DNA from: an uncultured Enterobacterales bacterium
GTDB lineage: Bacteria; Pseudomonadota; Gammaproteobacteria; Enterobacterales; Enterobacteriaceae
Direction: 5' to 3'
Assembly (NCBI GenBank): GCA_946478305.1
Contig: CAMLBO010000046.1
Span: forward strand, 1-35,984
Length of the DNA: 35,984 nucleotides
Shown here: positions 8,107 to 18,839 of the stretch, piece by piece
Layout: each line of letters opens with the position of its first letter
Position numbering within the stretch: the first letter of the stretch is position 1
Position numbers and translations under genes: made by a program
Notes under the pieces: generated by a model
The model's database searches: none
What the model was told of the DNA's origin: nothing
Seen by the model: the letters and a program-made list of their open reading frames with translations, nothing else

Positions 8107-8670
8107 ATGAAACAGCCAGCGAAAGCCCCACGCGCCAATACCGCGACAGCAAAACCAAAGAGAAAAAAAAATCGCGTCGAGCTTGATATCGAAGCGCGTG
8201 AACGTAAGCGCGACAATCGCCGCCGTGGCCGTAAAGCAGGTTCGCGTGCCAATCCGGACGGTGAAAAGAAACAAAATGGTGCCGCAGCTAAAAACGCAGA
8301 TCCACGCATCGGCAGCAAAAAATCCGTTCCGCTGGTGGTAGAAACTGTTTTCAATAATGCCCCAAAAGCGAAGAAAGCAGCCAAGCCGCAAGTTGAAGCG
8401 GAAATTAAATCGCAACTGCCACCAGAAGAAGAGCTGACGCTGCTTGAAAATGACCCACGTCTGGACAGCCTGCTCGATAAACTGGATGACGGTGAAAAAC
8501 TGAGCGCGGAAGATCAGTCTTACGTCGATCAAACGCTGGACCGCATTGACGCACTGATGGAATTGCTGGGCATTGAACTTGGCGATGAAGATGACGAAGT
8601 GGAAGAGAAGAGCAAGAACGAAGACATGATGCAGTTGCTGAAACGTGGGGACCCGAAAGAAGGTTTCTAA
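8107..8670 (+). CDS. yihI: Der GTPase-activating protein YihI
   Basis: YihI stimulates GTP hydrolysis by the ribosome-assembly GTPase Der and so modulates 50S maturation. The 187-residue product has a Lys/Arg-rich, probably disordered N-terminal third, the SKKSVPLVV block near residue 77, and an acidic C-terminal half with the conserved [31 protein letters not shown] segment. Length is similar to the 169-residue E. coli protein, with longer Lys/Ala linkers. It is transcribed away from engB and leads to hemN. Confidence 0.93.
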   Translation: MKQPAKAPRANTATAKPKRKKNRVELDIEARERKRDNRRRGRKAGSRANPDGEKKQNGAAAKNADPRIGSKKSVPLVVETVFNNAPKAKKAAKPQVEAEIKSQLPPEEELTLLENDPRLDSLLDKLDDGEKLSAEDQSYVDQTLDRIDALMELLGIELGDEDDEVEEKSKNEDMMQLLKRGDPKEGF

Positions 8671-8673
8671 AAC

Positions 8674-8853
8674 TTGCGCTGGGTCATCCCGACAGCAATA
8701 GCCTTACTCTTCGCATGTTATCTGCTTTGGTTATTCGTTAAACTACGCCGGTTATCGAAAACCAAAGCTCGTTTGTTTCATGCGCGCACTGTCCGGCAGA
8801 GTAAACCTCTGCCTGTCAGGCGAACCGGCAGAAACAGACGCCGCAAGGAGTGA
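8674..8853 (+). CDS. Candidate small membrane protein between yihI and hemN
   Basis: An open frame without ATG begins with TTG three bases after the yihI stop codon and runs 59 codons to a TGA at 8851. The predicted product starts LRWVIPTAIALLFACYLLW, continues LFVKLRRLSKTK and ends in an Arg/Lys-rich tail: one N-terminal membrane segment of about 20 residues with a strongly basic, presumably cytosolic, C-terminus. AAGAAGG lies 11 bases before the TTG, a marginal spacing. The last codons contain the AAGGAG that probably serves hemN, so translation of the two would be coupled. I do not recognise a family. It could still be chance. Confidence 0.4.
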   Translation: MRWVIPTAIALLFACYLLWLFVKLRRLSKTKARLFHARTVRQSKPLPVRRTGRNRRRKE

Positions 8854-8862
8854 GCACTTATT

Positions 8863-10266
8863 ATGTCAACGAACGCTGCGTCTTCAAAAGCGGAATCACA
8901 GCAGTCTACGGTCTGGGATTTGGCGCTGATCCAGAAATATAACTATTCAGGTCCGCGCTATACTTCCTATCCAACAGCGCTGGAGTTCAGTGAGAGCTAC
9001 GATGACGCTGCTTTCCAGCGTGCTGCATTGCGCTATCCTGACCGCTCACTCTCCTTGTATGTCCATATCCCCTTTTGCCATAAGCTCTGCTATTTCTGCG
9101 GTTGCAACAAGCTGGTCACCCGTCAGCAGCATAAAGCTGAAGAGTATCTTAATGTTCTTGAGCAGGAAATCCGTCAGCGTGCGGAGCTGTTTAAAGGCCG
9201 TCAGGTCACTCAACTCCATTGGGGGGGGGGTACGCCCACTTATCTGAATAAAGCGCAGATAAGCCGTCTGATGGGCCTGCTGCGCAGTCATTTCGACTTC
9301 ATGCCCGACGCAGAGATGTCCCTGGAGCTGGATCCCCGTGAAATTGAGCTCGATGTGCTCGACCATCTTCGCCAGGAAGGTTTTAATCGTCTGAGTATGG
9401 GCGTGCAGGATTTCAACAAAGAAGTTCAACGACTTGTGAACCGTGAGCAGGATGAAGCATTTATTTTTGCACTGATCGCCCGTGCTAAAGCACTGGGCTT
9501 TAACTCCACCAATATTGACCTGATTTACGGCCTGCCGAAACAAACGGCGGAGAGTTTTGCCTACACGTTGCAACGCGTGGCTGAGCTCAACCCTGATCGG
9601 CTCAGCGTGTTCAATTATGCGCATATGCCGAAACTGTTTGCCGCACAGCGCAAAATCAAAGACGAAGATTTACCGGGCGCAGAGGAAAAACTGCGTATTT
9701 TGCAGGAGACCATCGCTTCCCTGACAGGTTCTGGTTATCGCTTTATTGGCATGGATCACTTCGCCCGTCCGGACGACGAACTGGCCGTGGCTCAGCGCGA
9801 AGGAAAATTGCATCGCAATTTCCAGGGCTACACCACGCAGGGTGAAAGTGATTTACTGGGGCTGGGCGTTTCGGCTATCAGTATGTTGGGCGACACCTAT
9901 GCGCAGAACGAAAAAGACCTGAAAACCTATTACGCGCGTGTAGAAAAGCAGGGCAATGCCTTGTGGCGTGGCCTTGAGATGACAACTGATGACTGTCTGC
10001 GTCGCGATGTGATCAAGGCATTGATTTGTCATTTTGAACTGGACTTTGCGGATGTTGAGAAACGCTATGATATTGAGTTCAATGACTACTTTTCTGAAGA
10101 CTTAGCGTTGCTGGCACCGCTGGCCAAAGACGGGCTGGTGGAGGTAAGTCAGGATAATATTCGTGTTACCCCGCAGGGCCGCCTGCTGATCCGCAATGTG
10201 TGCATGTGCTTTGACGTTTATCTGCGCCGGCAGGTTCGTCAGCAACAGTTTTCCCGCGTGATCTGA
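8863..10266 (+). CDS. hemN: Oxygen-independent coproporphyrinogen III oxidase
   Basis: HemN is a radical-SAM enzyme that converts coproporphyrinogen III to protoporphyrinogen IX under anaerobic conditions in heme synthesis. The 467-residue protein has the [4Fe-4S] cysteines in CHKLCYFCGC (Cys72, Cys76, Cys79) and the SAM-binding HWGGGTPT motif near residues 119-126, followed by the HemN C-terminal domain ending QQFSRVI. The N-terminus is about 10 residues longer than in E. coli. AAGGAG lies 12 bases before the ATG. The codons for WGGG contain ten consecutive G bases (9221-9230). The gene ends at a bidirectional terminator facing glnG. Confidence 0.97.
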   Translation: MSTNAASSKAESQQSTVWDLALIQKYNYSGPRYTSYPTALEFSESYDDAAFQRAALRYPDRSLSLYVHIPFCHKLCYFCGCNKLVTRQQHKAEEYLNVLEQEIRQRAELFKGRQVTQLHWGGGTPTYLNKAQISRLMGLLRSHFDFMPDAEMSLELDPREIELDVLDHLRQEGFNRLSMGVQDFNKEVQRLVNREQDEAFIFALIARAKALGFNSTNIDLIYGLPKQTAESFAYTLQRVAELNPDRLSVFNYAHMPKLFAAQRKIKDEDLPGAEEKLRILQETIASLTGSGYRFIGMDHFARPDDELAVAQREGKLHRNFQGYTTQGESDLLGLGVSAISMLGDTYAQNEKDLKTYYARVEKQGNALWRGLEMTTDDCLRRDVIKALICHFELDFADVEKRYDIEFNDYFSEDLALLAPLAKDGLVEVSQDNIRVTPQGRLLIRNVCMCFDVYLRRQVRQQQFSRVI

Positions 10267-10287
10267 TAACCGCCTCCCTGAAAAGCA

Positions 10288-10313
10288 AAACAGCCGCCAA
10301 GCGGCTGTTTTTG
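10288..10313. terminator. Bidirectional terminator between hemN and glnG
   Basis: A 10-bp perfect stem (AAACAGCCGC / GCGGCTGTTT) with a 3-base loop is followed by T-runs on the plus strand and T-rich sequence on the minus strand, between two convergent genes. Confidence 0.88.
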
Positions 10314-10328
10314 TTTACGAAAGAGCGG

Positions 10329-11741
10329 TTATTCCATCCCCAGTTCTTTCAACTTTCGGGTCAGGGTATTACGCCCCCAACCCAGCAGACGCGCAGCTTC
10401 CTGTTTATGGCCCTGAGTATGGCGTAACGCGGTGGTCAAAAGCGTGCGTTCCATTTCGGGTTGAGCTTCCGAAAGCAGGTTTTGATGACCGGAACGCAGC
10501 GCGCGGTCGGCCCACTGCGCCAGCAACGTTGCCCAGCTGTCCGGCAAACTTTGCCCGCCTGATTCCGGCGCCGAACTTTCAAACAGTTCGCTCGGCAAAT
10601 CCTGTATCAGTACTTCCTGTCCGGCCGCCATCACCGTCAGCCAGCGGCAGGTGTTTTCTAACTGCCGAACGTTACCCTGCCAGGGCAGGCGGGTCAGGGC
10701 GGTTTCGGTTTCAGGATGCAGATTTTTGGCTTCCACGCCCAGCTCTTTCGCGGCAACTTGCAGGAAATAACGCGCCAGGCGCGGAATATCCTCGCGACGT
10801 TCACGCAGCGGTGGCAGGTGCACACGTATGACGTTCAGGCGATGGAATAAGTCCTCACGGAATTTGCCTTCCTGCACACGCAGTTCAAGATTTTGGTGGG
10901 TAGCGGCAATGATACGTACATCGACTTTCACCGGTGCATACCCACCGACGCGGTAAAACTGCCCGTCAGCCAGCACGCGCAGCAGGCGGGTTTGCACGTC
11001 AAGTGGCATATCGCCAATTTCGTCCAGGAACAACGTGCCGTCATCGGCCTGTTCGAAGCGCCCTTGACGGACAGTGTTCGCGCCGGTAAATGCGCCTTTC
11101 TCATGCCCAAACAGTTCTGACTCAATCAAATCTTTTGGGATCGCCGCCATATTCAGCGCGATAAACGGCGCTTTAGCCCTCGGACTGTGGCGGTGCAGGG
11201 CATGGGCGACCAACTCTTTACCGGTACCTGACTCGCCGTTGATCAGGACGCTGATCGATGAGCGGGAAAGGCGGCCAATGATGCGGAACACATCCTGCAT
11301 CGCCGGCGCTTCACCAATAATATCCGCCGTCGGGCCGTTTGCCGGTTGGGTCCTCGCTGGTTGCTGCTGTTCCTGATAGTGACTGATGGCGCGCTCTACC
11401 AGCGCCACCGCCTCATCGATATCGAAAGGTTTTGGCAGATAATCAAATGCCCCTTGCTGATAGGCGCTGACGGCGGCATCCAAATCTGAATGCGCCGTCA
11501 TTATGATGACCGGGAGCATAGGATGACGCTGTTTTATCTGTTTTAGCAGCGCTAAGCCATCCATGCCAGGCATGCGAATATCAGATAACAATACGTCAGG
11601 AGTTTGAGTCGCAATGGCTTCAAGCACGTCATTGCCGCTATCGAAGGCGGTACAACTTAAGCCCGCTCCAGTGAGCGCGCGTTCAAGTACCCAGCGGATG
11701 GAGCTATCGTCATCGACGATCCAGACTATCCCTCGTTGCAT
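10329..11741 (-). CDS. glnG: Nitrogen regulator NtrC (GlnG)
   Basis: NtrC is the sigma-54-dependent response regulator that, when phosphorylated by NtrB, activates nitrogen-scavenging genes including glnA. The 470-residue protein has a receiver domain with the phosphorylated Asp54 (LLSDIRMPG), an AAA+ domain with Walker A GESGTGKE and the sigma-54 contact loop GAFTGA, and a C-terminal Fis-type helix-turn-helix ([24 protein letters not shown]). An upstream in-frame ATG at 11831 lies inside glnL; the start at 11741 gives the standard MQRGIVW N-terminus and has GTGAGG as SD, overlapping the glnL stop codon. Only 7 bp separate it from glnL. Confidence 0.97.
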   Translation of the reverse strand: MQRGIVWIVDDDSSIRWVLERALTGAGLSCTAFDSGNDVLEAIATQTPDVLLSDIRMPGMDGLALLKQIKQRHPMLPVIIMTAHSDLDAAVSAYQQGAFDYLPKPFDIDEAVALVERAISHYQEQQQPARTQPANGPTADIIGEAPAMQDVFRIIGRLSRSSISVLINGESGTGKELVAHALHRHSPRAKAPFIALNMAAIPKDLIESELFGHEKGAFTGANTVRQGRFEQADDGTLFLDEIGDMPLDVQTRLLRVLADGQFYRVGGYAPVKVDVRIIAATHQNLELRVQEGKFREDLFHRLNVIRVHLPPLRERREDIPRLARYFLQVAAKELGVEAKNLHPETETALTRLPWQGNVRQLENTCRWLTVMAAGQEVLIQDLPSELFESSAPESGGQSLPDSWATLLAQWADRALRSGHQNLLSEAQPEMERTLLTTALRHTQGHKQEAARLLGWGRNTLTRKLKELGME

Positions 11742-11748
11742 AAGAACC

Positions 11749-12798
11749 TCACTGGCGAATAGGCAGGTAAACCGAGAATTCGGTATGACCTGGCCAACTG
11801 TTAAATTCAACTTTACCCGAATGCTGGTCAATCAAACTGCGTGCGATGGAGAGGCCCAAACCTGTACCCCCTTCGCGGCCACTGACCATGGGGTAAAAAA
11901 GGGTATCCTGCAAATGTGCCGGTACGCCGGGGCCGTTATCTTCAATATCTATCCGGGCCGCCAGGCGGTAACGCACGCCGTGCAGGGTAATTTGAAAAGC
12001 AGTGCGCGTGCGCAATGTAATAGAGCCGCCTTCTTCACCCAGAGCCTGTAAAGCATTGCGGGTGATGTTGAGTAAAATTTGTTCTATTTGATCCGGGTCA
12101 TGCGCCAGTTCCGGCAAGCTTGGATCGTAATCACGAATCAGCTGCACGTTGTCAGGTTTCTCCATCGACACTAACTGGCAAACTCGCTCGGCAACCTGGT
12201 GAATACTTTGGGTAATATGCTGGCTTGGGCGCTGAGGGCCAAGCAAACGGTCCACCAGATTACGCAGGCGGTCTGCCTGTTCAATGATGACTTTGGTGTA
12301 TTCCAGAAGTGCCGGGTCCCGTAATGCGCGTGACAAAAGTTGGGCTGCGCCACGCAGCCCACCGAGCGGGTTCTTGATTTCGTGCGCCAGTCCGCGGATC
12401 AAATCCCGCGCAGCGACTTGCTGAGCATGTTGAAGCTGTTCCTGACTCAGACGACGCTGATTATCCATCGGCGCCAGCTCAATCAAAATAAAGCCATCCG
12501 GCTGCGCCTGAGCGGTCAAAGAGAGAACGTGTGCTCGGCCATCAACCACTAATGTCACTTCACTGTCTGTAAACCCCTGTCCGGCATGCAGACTTTCACG
12601 CATCAGGTCGATATTCAGTGAGAAATAGCCCACCAGTTCCGGCAAAGGCGTACCAAACAGTTTGCGGGAACTTTGTGCCAACAGTTGCTGTGCTGCCGGG
12701 TTGGCATAATGCACAGCCAACTCGTCATCCAACAACAGAATGCTGTTGATGAGGGAATTCAGGATCTGCCCAGCATCGGGCAGCTTGCCAGTTGCCAT
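11749..12798 (-). CDS. glnL: Nitrogen regulation sensor kinase NtrB (GlnL)
   Basis: NtrB is the cytosolic histidine kinase/phosphatase of NtrC; the PII protein GlnB switches it between activities according to nitrogen status. The 349-residue product has an N-terminal PAS domain (about 1-115), the H-box with phospho-acceptor His139 ([11 protein letters not shown]), N-box and G-boxes ([28 protein letters not shown]). The frame continues to an ATG at 12900, but the start at 12798 reproduces the E. coli start (MATG, 349 residues) and has GGGAG about 8 bases upstream. An NtrC site lies 13-29 bp before the ATG. Confidence 0.97.
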   Translation of the reverse strand: MATGKLPDAGQILNSLINSILLLDDELAVHYANPAAQQLLAQSSRKLFGTPLPELVGYFSLNIDLMRESLHAGQGFTDSEVTLVVDGRAHVLSLTAQAQPDGFILIELAPMDNQRRLSQEQLQHAQQVAARDLIRGLAHEIKNPLGGLRGAAQLLSRALRDPALLEYTKVIIEQADRLRNLVDRLLGPQRPSQHITQSIHQVAERVCQLVSMEKPDNVQLIRDYDPSLPELAHDPDQIEQILLNITRNALQALGEEGGSITLRTRTAFQITLHGVRYRLAARIDIEDNGPGVPAHLQDTLFYPMVSGREGGTGLGLSIARSLIDQHSGKVEFNSWPGHTEFSVYLPIRQ

Positions 12799-12810
12799 AC
12801 CGCAGTCTCC

Positions 12811-12827
12811 CGCACCTGATCGGTGCA
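12811..12827 (-). promoter_or_regulatory. NtrC-binding site upstream of glnL
   Basis: The 17-bp inverted repeat (plus strand CGCACC-N5-GGTGCA) fits the NtrC consensus TGCACY-N5-GGTGCA. In enteric bacteria NtrC represses the glnL promoter from such a site, giving autoregulation of ntrBC. Position between the glnA terminator and glnL agrees. Confidence 0.75.
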
Positions 12828-12885
12828 TTTTATCCGGCCACCCGGTGAATTCACGGGTCAGATTGGTTAAGCAGGAAAGAGTGTG

Positions 12886-12914
12886 GAGAAAAAAGCCCAT
12901 CCGGAGATGGGCTT
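12886..12914 (-). terminator. Terminator after glnA (end of a GlnZ-like 3' UTR)
   Basis: On the minus strand a 9-bp perfect stem (AAGCCCATC / GATGGGCTT) with a 4-base loop runs into TTTTTTCTCC. It lies 117 bases after the glnA stop codon and separates glnA from glnL-glnG, which in enteric bacteria are reached by read-through and by the weak glnL promoter. Confidence 0.88.
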
Positions 12915-13030
12915 AAAGTTTCCACGGCAACAAAATACGTCTTACTTATTCAGACGCTGAAGGTCTTTAACCTGGGGCCTTCAGTCGGGTATTGCGTCTG
13001 CGCCTGCCTGAGCTGGCGCAGGGTGATGCA
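12886..13030 (-). ncRNA. glnZ: glnA 3' UTR, candidate GlnZ-type sRNA
   Basis: The 145-nt glnA 3' UTR is non-coding, structured and ends in a terminator with a T6 run suitable for Hfq. It includes two further inverted repeats, CTGCGCC/GGCGCAG and CTGAAGG/CCTTCAG. In E. coli and Salmonella an Hfq-binding sRNA, GlnZ, is processed from the glnA 3' UTR. Identity here rests on position and architecture only; I could not match its seed from memory. Confidence 0.45.
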
Positions 13031-14440
13031 TTAAACGCTGTAGTACAGTTCGAACTCAACCGGGTGCGGAGTCATACGAACGCGGTCCATCTCTTCTTTA
13101 CGCAGAGCGATATACGCGTCGATAGCATCGTCGGTGAATACGCCGCCACGGGTCAGGAACTCGCGGTCTTCGTTCAGTGCATTCAGTGCTTCTTCCAGAG
13201 AGCCTGCAACTTTTGGAATCTCAGCTTCTTCTTCTGGTGGCAGGTCATACAGGTTTTTATCCATCGCATCGCCCGGGTGGATCTTGTTGATGACGCCGTC
13301 AAGGCCTGCCATCAGCAATGCTGCGAACGCCAGGTATGGGTTAGCTGCTGGATCAGGGAAACGCGCTTCGATACGTACCGCTTTAGGGCTGGATACGTGT
13401 GGAATACGGATAGAAGCTGAACGGTTACGTGCAGAGTAAGCCAACATTACTGGTGCTTCGTAGCCCGGAACCAAGCGCTTGTAGGAGTTAGTTGTCGGGT
13501 TAGCGTAGGCGTTGATGGCTTTAGCATGCTTGATGATACCGCCGATGTAGAACAGAGCCATTTCGGACAGGCCGCCGTATTTGTCGCCAGAGAACAGGTT
13601 ATTACCGTTCTTGGACAAAGACATATGGCAGTGCATACCGGAGCCGTTATCGCCAAACATTGGCTTCGGCATAAAGGTGGCCGTTTTACCAAATGCGTGG
13701 GCTACGTTGTGCACCACGTATTTGTAGATTTGGATTTCGTCAGCTTTCTTGGTCATGGTATTGAAGCGGGTAGCCACTTCGTTCTGACCTGCAGTGGCCA
13801 CTTCGTGGTGATGAGCTTCAACAACCAGGCCCATCTCTTCCATGGTCAGACACATGGTAGAACGGAGGTCTTGTGCTGAGTCAACCGGTGGAACCGGGAA
13901 GTAACCGCCTTTAACTGCCGGACGGTGACCTTTGTTGCCGCCTTCGTATTTGGTACCTGAGTTCCAGGCGCCTTCGATATCATCGATTGCAACGTGGGAA
14001 CCGGAGATGCTGCTGCCAAAGCGCACATCATCAAACAGGAAGAATTCTGGCTCGGGCCCGAAAAGAACGGTGTCCGCGATCCCTGAAGAGCGCAGGAAAT
14101 CTTCTGCACGCTTGGAGGTAGAGCGTGGGTCGCGGTCATAACCTTGCAGCGTGGTTGGTTCAAGGATATCGCAACGGATGATCAGAGTTTGTTCTTCGTA
14201 GAATGGGTCGAGAACAGCCGTGCTCGCGTCAGGCATCAGAACCATGTCTGATTCGTTAATCCCTTTCCAACCACCGATTGAAGAACCATCAAACATTTTG
14301 CCTTCTTCAAAGAAGTCAGCATTAACCTGGTGAGATGGAATGGTGACGTGCTGTTCTTTGCCTTTGGTATCAGTGAAACGTAAATCTACGAATTTCACTT
14401 CATGCTCATTCAGCATCGTCAAAACGTGTTCAGCGGACAT
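13031..14440 (-). CDS. glnA: Glutamine synthetase, type I
   Basis: GlnA condenses ammonium and glutamate to glutamine with ATP, as a dodecamer in the cytosol. The 469-residue length equals that of E. coli. Visible landmarks are the beta-grasp [11 protein letters not shown], the metal/glutamate-binding [11 protein letters not shown], the ATP-binding [18 protein letters not shown], the R-rich NRSASIRIP segment and the adenylylation site NLYDLPPEE (Tyr397 in E. coli numbering), so regulation by GlnE is expected. GGGAG precedes the ATG. It heads glnA-glnL-glnG and is divergent from typA. Confidence 0.98.
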   Translation of the reverse strand: MSAEHVLTMLNEHEVKFVDLRFTDTKGKEQHVTIPSHQVNADFFEEGKMFDGSSIGGWKGINESDMVLMPDASTAVLDPFYEEQTLIIRCDILEPTTLQGYDRDPRSTSKRAEDFLRSSGIADTVLFGPEPEFFLFDDVRFGSSISGSHVAIDDIEGAWNSGTKYEGGNKGHRPAVKGGYFPVPPVDSAQDLRSTMCLTMEEMGLVVEAHHHEVATAGQNEVATRFNTMTKKADEIQIYKYVVHNVAHAFGKTATFMPKPMFGDNGSGMHCHMSLSKNGNNLFSGDKYGGLSEMALFYIGGIIKHAKAINAYANPTTNSYKRLVPGYEAPVMLAYSARNRSASIRIPHVSSPKAVRIEARFPDPAANPYLAFAALLMAGLDGVINKIHPGDAMDKNLYDLPPEEEAEIPKVAGSLEEALNALNEDREFLTRGGVFTDDAIDAYIALRKEEMDRVRMTPHPVEFELYYSV

Positions 14441-14590
14441 ACTAGTTCTCCCGAATTTCTCATTATCGTCGTGGAACGAATAACCATTTAGTTGGCATTG
14501 AATTGAAATAACAACCCTACTGGAACTGGCGTGTGGCCTAAACAGCTTTTTATGGCTCTGATAAGACTCTTTTCACCCTGTAAAAGTAAT

Positions 14591-14607
14591 AGCGAAATCT
14601 GTGCCAA
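14591..14607 (-). promoter_or_regulatory. Sigma-54 promoter of glnA (glnAp2)
   Basis: TTGGCAC-AGATT-TCGCT on the minus strand has GG at -24 (14604-14605) and GC at -12 (14592-14593), a near-ideal RpoN promoter and apparently the same core as E. coli glnAp2. Transcription should begin near 14580. Confidence 0.92.
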
Positions 14608-14680
14608 CTTTGAGAAAATGCAAACAACGCCATTTTAAGGGGCTTTTGCACCTTACGAGTATGCACCATAACGGAATTTT

Positions 14681-14697
14681 TGCACTTTTTTGGTGCT
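14681..14697 (-). promoter_or_regulatory. NtrC enhancer site 1 of glnA
   Basis: TGCACT-N5-GGTGCT, centred about 109 bp upstream of the predicted glnA start; E. coli has a high-affinity NtrC site at -108. Half-sites TGCACC at 14647-14652 and 14662-14667 may be the weaker downstream sites. Confidence 0.85.
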
Positions 14698-14712
14698 TGC
14701 ACTGAGACGTGA

Positions 14713-14729
14713 AGCACTGTTTTGGTGCA
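14713..14729 (-). promoter_or_regulatory. NtrC enhancer site 2 of glnA
   Basis: AGCACT-N5-GGTGCA, centred about 141 bp upstream of the predicted start and 32 bp (three helical turns) from site 1. E. coli has the second high-affinity site at -140. Confidence 0.85.
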
Positions 14730-14818
14730 CTGTGGCGGCTGAGAGGTCTCTTTGCACCGTGAAAGGGATCACAAAGTAACCATCCACGAGTTGTTTCGAT
14801 AAGATCCTTGTGATCTTG

Positions 14819-14847
14819 TTTAGAACCTCGCTTAATACGTGTACAAT
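14819..14847 (+). promoter_or_regulatory. Predicted typA promoter
   Basis: TTTAGA and TACAAT are separated by 17 bp. The -10 overlaps a 14-bp perfect palindrome, AATAGCGCGCTATT (14845-14858), at the expected transcription start. Confidence 0.55.
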
Positions 14848-14879
14848 AGCGCGCTATTTCTAATGCCTGAGGCAAAGCT

Positions 14880-16703
<1,824 letters not shown>

Positions 16704-16732
16704 GCCTCTTTAACGCAAGCCGTTTTCAATAG

Positions 16733-16764
16733 AACAGGGCACTTTAGGGTGCCCTGTTTTTTTT
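16733..16764 (+). terminator. Rho-independent terminator of typA
   Basis: A 10-bp perfect stem (AACAGGGCAC / GTGCCCTGTT) with a 6-base loop and a T8 tract. Confidence 0.93.
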
Positions 16765-16868
16765 ATACTTTTTTCTGACATTACGTTGCAGCTTCATACT
16801 TCCCTCTCTGTTCATGTGTATCTTTTCCCGCTAGAGTTAAACATCATCTTTGAAATCAGGAGCGTGCA

Positions 16869-17456
16869 ATGCTGTACATTTTTGATATGGGCAACGTCAT
16901 TATTGATATCGATTTCAAACGTGTACTCGGCGTATGGAGCAATCTCAGCGGCACCCCTCTCGCGACCCTGAGCGAACGATTTTCAATGGGAGAGGTGTTT
17001 CAGAAACATGAGCGGGGCGAGATAAGCGACGAAGAGTTTGCCGCAGAACTCAGCCATGAGATGGGCATTGCGCTGAGTTTTGAACAATTCAGTCTGGGTT
17101 GGCAGGCGGTATTTGTTGGCTTGCGAACTGAAGTTATCGATATTTTTAAGAGATTGCGCGAGCAAGGGCACCGCGTGGTTGTGCTGTCGAACACTAACCG
17201 CCTGCATCTCAACTACTGGCCTGCACATTATCCTGAAATTGCAGCCAATACCGATGCGCTCTATCTTTCGCAAGATTTGGGCATGCGTAAACCGGAACCC
17301 CGCATTTTTGAGTATGTGCTCGGGCAGGAAGGCGTGACGGCCAGCCAGGCTGTTTTCTTTGATGATGTTATCGAAAACGTCGAAGCGGCGAGGTTAATGG
17401 GCATTGAAGCGGTACTGGTAGAAGATAAAACTACTGCACCTGCCTGGTTTTCGTGA
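16869..17456 (+). CDS. yihX: HAD phosphatase YihX (alpha-D-glucose 1-phosphate phosphatase)
   Basis: YihX dephosphorylates alpha-D-glucose 1-phosphate in E. coli and is a cytosolic haloacid-dehalogenase-fold enzyme. The 195-residue protein has HAD motif I FDMGNV (nucleophile Asp6), motif II LSNTN near residue 114, the KPEP lysine of motif III and FFDD of motif IV. AGGAG lies upstream of the ATG. yihY starts 11 bp after its stop codon, so it probably heads a yihX-yihY-dtd-fabY operon. Confidence 0.95.
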   Translation: MLYIFDMGNVIIDIDFKRVLGVWSNLSGTPLATLSERFSMGEVFQKHERGEISDEEFAAELSHEMGIALSFEQFSLGWQAVFVGLRTEVIDIFKRLREQGHRVVVLSNTNRLHLNYWPAHYPEIAANTDALYLSQDLGMRKPEPRIFEYVLGQEGVTASQAVFFDDVIENVEAARLMGIEAVLVEDKTTAPAWFS

Positions 17457-17467
17457 GTGGAGTGTGA

Positions 17468-18343
17468 ATGAGAACACTGTGGCATCGTGTTAAAACGGGT
17501 TTGCACTTCGTACACCTGTTACTTAAGCGCGCGGATAAAGATGGCCTGACGATGCTGGCAGGGCATCTGGCTTATGTATCTCTGCTGTCATTAGTTCCGC
17601 TCATCGCTGTGGTCTTCTCTTTATTTGCTTTATTTCCGGTATTTTCAGAGATCAGCGCTCAGCTAAAGACCTTTATTTTCAATAATTTTATGCCCGCTAC
17701 GGGGGATGTGATCCAGCGTTATCTGGAACAGTTTGTTGCCAACTCCAGCAAAATGACAGCAGTGGGTACCTGTGGGCTGATTGTCACCGCCCTGTTACTT
17801 ATCGCCTCCGTTGACAGTGTGTTGAACAAAATCTGGAACAGTAAAACCAAAAGGCCGATTGTCTTTTCGTTTGCAGTTTACTGGATGGTATTAACACTGG
17901 GACCGATTCTGCTGGTGGCCAGCGTGGCGATCAGCTCCTACCTTTTGTCCCTGAACTGGCTGCGCATCAATGGGGTTCATTCGGTTATCGATCACACCCT
18001 GCGCGTTCTGCCTTTACTCATTTCCTGGATCTCATTCTGGCTGCTGTATCAGGTGGTACCTACTGTACGTGTTCCGCCTTTGGATGCACTGGTAGGGGCG
18101 TTGGTCGCTGGATCCTTATTTGAACTGGGCAAAAAAGTTTTCGCACTCTATATACAACTCTTCCCGTCCTATCAGTTGATTTACGGTGTTCTGGCAGTGA
18201 TCCCAATATTATTCCTCTGGGTTTATGTGAGCTGGTGTATCGTGCTTTTGGGGGCTGAGATCACGGTAACTCTGGGGGAATATCGTTCCCTGCGCAAGTT
18301 GCGCTCCTCTGACGCCGCGACGTTAAACGTGAAAGAGTCATAA
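17468..18343 (+). CDS. yihY: Inner membrane protein YihY (BrkB/YihY family)
   Basis: A polytopic inner membrane protein of the YihY/BrkB family. The 291-residue product has about six hydrophobic segments, including the family block [20 protein letters not shown] (about 36-55), and ends in a short charged cytosolic tail. Older annotation as ribonuclease BN is not tenable (RNase BN is RbnA/ElaC); the role is unknown. GGAG precedes the ATG. dtd follows 25 bp later. Confidence 0.93.
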   Translation: MRTLWHRVKTGLHFVHLLLKRADKDGLTMLAGHLAYVSLLSLVPLIAVVFSLFALFPVFSEISAQLKTFIFNNFMPATGDVIQRYLEQFVANSSKMTAVGTCGLIVTALLLIASVDSVLNKIWNSKTKRPIVFSFAVYWMVLTLGPILLVASVAISSYLLSLNWLRINGVHSVIDHTLRVLPLLISWISFWLLYQVVPTVRVPPLDALVGALVAGSLFELGKKVFALYIQLFPSYQLIYGVLAVIPILFLWVYVSWCIVLLGAEITVTLGEYRSLRKLRSSDAATLNVKES

Positions 18344-18368
18344 TTTAAAAAAAGTCTGAAGGTTATTT

Positions 18369-18806
18369 ATGATTGCATTAATTCAGCGGGTATTAAGTGC
18401 CAGCGTCACTGTCGAGGGTGAAATTTGTGGGGAAATTGGCCCCGGATTATTGATTTTACTGGGTGTCGAACAGGGCGATGACGAACAGAAAGCCAAAAAA
18501 TTGTGCGATAAGGTGATCGGATACCGTATCTTCAGTGATGAGAACGACAAGATGAACCTTAACGTTCAGCAGGTGGGCGGCAACCTGTTAGTGGTTTCCC
18601 AGTTTACGCTGGTGGCTGATACGCAGAAGGGCAACCGCCCCGGCTTCTCCCGAGGGGCTGCGCCTCAGGAAGCGGAAAGACTCTATGATTATTTTTGTGG
18701 GGAGTGCCGTGAAAAGGGAATAATTACCCAAACAGGGCGCTTCGCTGCGGATATGAAAGTGGCACTGGTTAATGACGGGCCGGTGACCTTCTGGCTACAA
18801 GTCTGA
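18369..18806 (+). CDS. dtd: D-aminoacyl-tRNA deacylase
   Basis: DTD hydrolyses D-aminoacyl-tRNAs (and Gly-tRNA-Ala), preventing incorporation of D-residues; it is a cytosolic dimer. The 145-residue product matches the usual length. The two active-site motifs are present: SQFTL near residues 78-82 and the cross-subunit GP motif (NDGPVT) near residue 137. It lies third in the yihX-yihY-dtd-fabY cluster, as in E. coli. Confidence 0.96.
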   Translation: MIALIQRVLSASVTVEGEICGEIGPGLLILLGVEQGDDEQKAKKLCDKVIGYRIFSDENDKMNLNVQQVGGNLLVVSQFTLVADTQKGNRPGFSRGAAPQEAERLYDYFCGECREKGIITQTGRFAADMKVALVNDGPVTFWLQV

Positions 18807-18839
18807 ATGTAAAGGCATCACGCCGGAGAGAACCTATCT

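Larger units (their letters stand above)
14441..14879. other. glnA-typA divergent control region
   Basis: No gene is seen in this 439-bp region. It carries, from glnA outward, a roughly 140-nt glnA leader, a sigma-54 promoter, NtrC half-sites, two full NtrC sites, and then the typA promoter with a perfect palindrome at its start. Confidence 0.8.

Noticed and set aside
11742-11831. Longer start for glnG
   Set aside because: The extension lies within glnL, has no SD, and is absent from known NtrC proteins, whereas the start at 11741 has SD and the standard N-terminus.
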